Below, one piece after another: positions 7,751 to 9,161 of a stretch of 9,161 nucleotides of DNA. Both the position numbers and the translations under genes were made by a program. The stretch spans positions 1 through 9,161 of the forward strand of contig JAUWMS010000061.1 in the NCBI GenBank assembly GCA_030613045.1, in the 5' to 3' direction. The notes under the pieces are model-generated. The model was not told the DNA's origin, did no database searches, and saw only the letters and a program-made list of their open reading frames with translations. The DNA comes from Candidatus Latescibacterota bacterium. Lineage in GTDB: Bacteria; Latescibacterota; 4484-107. The first letter of the stretch is position 1. Each line of letters opens with the position of its first letter.

Positions 7751-7895
7751 TTTTGGAATTTCCTCTTTGTTACGGATTTGTACTCGATGACTGGTGTCAG
7801 GCAATCCGAGAAGTAAGCCAAGCCGAATACCGAAACGAGGTTCCTTTCGCGGCAAAGGCGTGGACTTCCTGAAAAATCCAGAGGCACTTTTTTCA

Positions 7896-7924
7896 ATAGT
7901 AACACGGGAGAAAGAATTTGTATG
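7896..7924 (-). promoter_or_regulatory. Putative activator-dependent promoter of the giant gene
   Basis: Minus-strand TACTAT at 7896-7901 is a good -10 box. At 17-bp spacing the -35 position (7919-7924) reads CATACA, only three of six consensus bases. It overlaps the near CRP-like site. A start of transcription near 7889 would give a ~154-nt leader. A weak -35 next to an operator suits a promoter that needs an activator. The choice of -10 box is mine and is untested. Confidence 0.45.
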
Positions 7925-7938
7925 TGACCCCTATCACA
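7923..7938 (-). promoter_or_regulatory. CRP-like operator, near site
   Basis: The sequence TGTGACCCCTATCACA is an exact match to the CRP half-site pattern TGTGA-N6-TCACA. The symmetry extends one step further on each side (TATGTGA / TCACATA). Relative to the putative start near 7889 it is centred at -41.5, the class II activator position. The half-sites suit CRP-type more than FNR-type (TTGAT-N4-ATCAA) regulators. The regulator itself is not in the window. Confidence 0.7.
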
Positions 7939-7953
7939 TAGTTCCAATAAATT

Positions 7954-7969
7954 TGTGATTCGGATCACG
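7954..7969 (-). promoter_or_regulatory. CRP-like operator, far site
   Basis: TGTGATTCGGATCACG matches TGTGA-N6-TCACA at nine of ten half-site bases, with an inner perfect symmetry GTGAT-N4-ATCAC. Its centre is 31 bp from that of the near site, about three helical turns, so both would lie on the same DNA face. Predicted position is -72.5. Confidence 0.62.
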
Positions 7970-8066
7970 TTGATCTGAACGCAGCCTGCATTTCCGCGCA
8001 GGAGAATTGGAACGAGATCGAATATAGCTCAATCGAAGCGCCAAGGCAAACCCCATTTTCGAGCAG

Positions 8067-8103
8067 AAAAAAGCCGTCCTAAACTCCAAGCTCAGGACGG
8101 CTT
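8067..8103 (-). terminator. Rho-independent terminator of the 8143-8943 gene
   Basis: On the minus strand a 10-bp perfect stem (AAGCCGTCCT / AGGACGGCTT; bases 8094-8103 and 8071-8080) with a 13-nt loop ends in six consecutive T residues (8067-8072, partly in the stem). It begins about 40 nt after the TGA stop at 8143-8145. It separates this transcript from the giant gene downstream. Confidence 0.88.
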
Positions 8104-8142
8104 CTCTCCGTTTGCCATCAACACCACGCTGTTTCGTTCCCA

Positions 8143-8943
8143 TCAAGCGCGTTTAGTCATCACATACTCCCCGCTCCGCACAAAGGTCGCCGGCTTTCCG
8201 TTGAACCGGACTTCGCGGGCTTTGGGGTTCCATATCGTCATCTGACGGAGCGTATCGGAGGAAATCTCCAAGACCCCATCGTGAAAGCCGATCTCCACCC
8301 ATGCCACGCGCTCGTTGCACGCGAACAGGATAGTCCCATCCTTCGCCAACAGAGAAGTCCCCACTAGAAAAAGACGCTCCCCGCATCCTTCGCGGATCCA
8401 TCCCACTTCCCCATCAAAGAGAAAATCCCCGAACCGATGAGGCTGCCCCTTGCTCCGATTCTTGAAGTATAGATCGGAAACATCCTCTCCGATTCGGATG
8501 CGACACGCCATATCCCCTTCCTGCGCTACCATCGCCGTCACCGAGACCCGCGGACGCTCCTCGCCCCGGAAGGGAAAGAGCACCACGCCGAAGTCCACCG
8601 GCGGCTCGCCCTCCTGCACGAGCGAAAGCACCGGTGCATCATACACTTGGCCCTCGGGAGCGGAAATGTATCCCTCTTCCTGAACCAGCGTGATCCGCTC
8701 CGGGTTCATCGGAATCACCCCGATGTGGGCGTCAAACGCGGTCCGCGCCCAGACGGACGAATCGTCTCCCACCTCCAACTCGGCGGGCTGGAAGTGCGCC
8801 AGCCAGTGATATTCGTGATACCCGCTCGTGGTCACAAACTCAGCCACGCCAAGCGCGTCCGTCACGATCCCCAGATTCATCTTGGCCTCGAGGGCGACCG
8901 TGAGTTCGATCAGCCCCTCCGGGCCTTCCTGGTTATCCGCCAT
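8143..8943 (-). CDS. Heparinase II/III C-terminal-like beta-sandwich protein, no catalytic domain
   Basis: The gene encodes 266 residues from the ATG at 8943 to the TGA at 8143-8145. A GGAG lies 10 nt upstream of this ATG. An alternative start at 8880 (MNLGIV) has GAGG at 5 nt. No signal peptide or membrane segment is visible. The sequence looks all-beta: YHEYHWLAHFQPAELEVG, VDFGVVLFPFRGEERPRVSV, ERVAWVEIGFHDGVLEISS, and the ending EVRFNGKPATFVRSGEYV. This resembles the C-terminal beta-sandwich of heparinase II/III-type and related polysaccharide lyases. In those the motif H-x-Y-x-W-x-x-H-F, a 'VLFPF' strand and 'V-x-x-NGKP' near the end are common. Those enzymes normally carry an alpha-toroid catalytic domain of several hundred residues upstream, which is absent: only non-coding repeat sequence lies before the start. 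It may be a free-standing accessory domain or a remnant. Other large beta-sandwich carbohydrate proteins are possible. Confidence 0.6.
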   Translation of the reverse strand: MADNQEGPEGLIELTVALEAKMNLGIVTDALGVAEFVTTSGYHEYHWLAHFQPAELEVGDDSSVWARTAFDAHIGVIPMNPERITLVQEEGYISAPEGQVYDAPVLSLVQEGEPPVDFGVVLFPFRGEERPRVSVTAMVAQEGDMACRIRIGEDVSDLYFKNRSKGQPHRFGDFLFDGEVGWIREGCGERLFLVGTSLLAKDGTILFACNERVAWVEIGFHDGVLEISSDTLRQMTIWNPKAREVRFNGKPATFVRSGEYVMTKRA

Positions 8944-8989
8944 ACTCCGAGTTCTCCATTTTGTGAGGCCGGTGATTGGTTTTGCACCG

Positions 8990-9058
8990 CAAAGACGCAA
9001 AGAGCGCAAAGAACTTCAAGACCGGGGTTTGTCTTTCTCTGCGGCCTTTGCGTCTTTG
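8990..9058. repeat. Imperfect palindromic intergenic repeat (CAAAGACGCAAAG family)
   Basis: Two 24-bp arms (8990-9013 and 9035-9058) share a perfect 13-bp core, CAAAGACGCAAAG and its complement. A further eight of eleven outer positions match, with a 21-nt loop. The composition (CCGCAAAGACGCAAAGAGCG type) matches a palindromic repeat I know as widely dispersed in intergenic DNA of many environmental bacteria. There it often yields false short ORFs containing AKTQR-like peptides. It starts 47 bp upstream of the 8143-8943 gene and could act as a hairpin or a miniature mobile element. Confidence 0.7.
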
Positions 9059-9104
9059 GGCCTGTAACAAAATAAAGTTTACTTTGGGTCCCGTTTTGTT
9101 GACT

Positions 9105-9131
9105 TTGTTGCCCTTGGCGAAATGGTATAAT
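9105..9131 (+). promoter_or_regulatory. Possible extended -10 promoter reading rightwards out of the window
   Basis: TGGTATAAT at 9123-9131 is a perfect -10 hexamer with the extended TGn element. A TTGTTG at 9105-9110 could serve as a poor -35 at 15-bp spacing; a better TTGACT at 9099-9104 is 21 bp away, too far. No start codon follows before the window ends, so the gene it would serve is not visible. Confidence 0.4.
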
Positions 9132-9161
9132 TCCATTCCGGATTTACATCGTGATATTCTA

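Larger units (their letters stand above)
7736..8066. other. Intergenic control region and 5' leader
   Basis: This stretch has no convincing gene. From left to right it holds the ribosome site, the predicted ~154-nt leader (7736-7889), the -10 box and the two CRP-like sites. From 7970 to 8066 I see nothing but an 8-bp inverted repeat (GTTCCAAT 7941-7947/8 and ATTGGAAC 8006-8013) of doubtful meaning. I could not match the leader to a known riboswitch. Confidence 0.6.

Noticed and set aside
7736..7855. Earlier in-frame ATG (7855) that would add 40 residues to the giant protein
   Set aside because: The added part is charged and would bury the signal peptide. It would also translate through the purine-rich ribosome site at 7744-7750, which is clearly placed for the ATG at 7735.
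7736..7889. Cyclic di-GMP (GEMM) riboswitch in the leader
   Set aside because: I looked for the characteristic conserved blocks and paired stems and could not align them, so no riboswitch is claimed.
7941..8013. 8-bp inverted repeat GTTCCAAT / ATTGGAAC around the far CRP-like site
   Set aside because: The arms are short and about 58 bp apart, so chance is a sufficient explanation without conservation data.
7934..8146. A 70-codon minus-strand frame between the two genes
   Set aside because: It spans the terminator and the far CRP-like site, lacks a ribosome site, and shows no protein-like pattern.
8944..9009. Earlier in-frame ATG (9009) for the 266-residue protein
   Set aside because: The extra 22 residues are encoded largely by the palindromic repeat and its flank and do not resemble protein domain sequence.
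8647..9075. A 142-codon open frame on the plus strand ending in AKTQRAQR-like sequence
   Set aside because: It is antisense to the 8143-8943 gene and then runs into the palindromic repeat. Peptides of this kind are a known artefact of that repeat.

Overview
This window comes from a bacterial chromosome or metagenomic contig. Everything readable as a gene runs on the minus strand, right to left. The organism cannot be named from the sequence. It has mid-to-high GC coding sequence, Shine-Dalgarno sites, sigma70-like promoters and a CRP-type operator pair. It also carries a giant secreted protein built from PKD, lectin-like jellyroll, CnaB/carboxypeptidase-regulatory-like and SbsA-type Ig-like domains. 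This combination suits Gram-negative-type environmental lineages, for example Poribacteria, Latescibacteria or deltaproteobacterial groups. That is an inference from style only.

Layout: (i) 71-7735 (minus) is one giant gene of 2554 codons for a secreted multidomain exoprotein. In order it has a signal peptide, a predicted five-bladed beta-propeller of alternating repeats, two Ig/PKD-like domains, two PKD domains each interrupted by a lectin-like jellyroll, several prealbumin-like modules, a ~550-residue central region of unknown fold, an SbsA-type Ig-like domain with a calcium-type loop, and a C-terminal beta domain. The last domain looks cut short by a TAA at 71-73, because the frame stays open and coding-like beyond it to the window edge. 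(ii) 7736-8142 is the control region: a strong ribosome site, a ~150-nt leader, a putative -10 box at 7896-7901, and two CRP-like palindromes 31 bp apart. The palindromes would be centred at -41.5 and -72.5. A rho-independent terminator for the upstream gene lies at 8067-8103. (iii) 8143-8943 (minus) encodes a 266-residue beta-sandwich protein resembling the C-terminal domain of heparinase II/III-type polysaccharide lyases, without the catalytic domain. (iv) 8944-9161 is non-coding. It holds an imperfect palindromic repeat of a widely dispersed type and an extended -10 promoter pointing right, out of the window.

Working picture (inference): a CRP-family regulator, probably reporting carbon or energy state, switches on a very large surface or extracellular glycan-binding protein. 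The neighbouring polysaccharide-lyase-like protein points to the same theme of extracellular polysaccharide. The terminator and separate promoter make the two genes independent transcription units. The most checkable unusual points are the operator geometry, the in-frame stop near the end of the giant gene, the ABABA propeller, and the pair of PKD domains with nested lectin domains.
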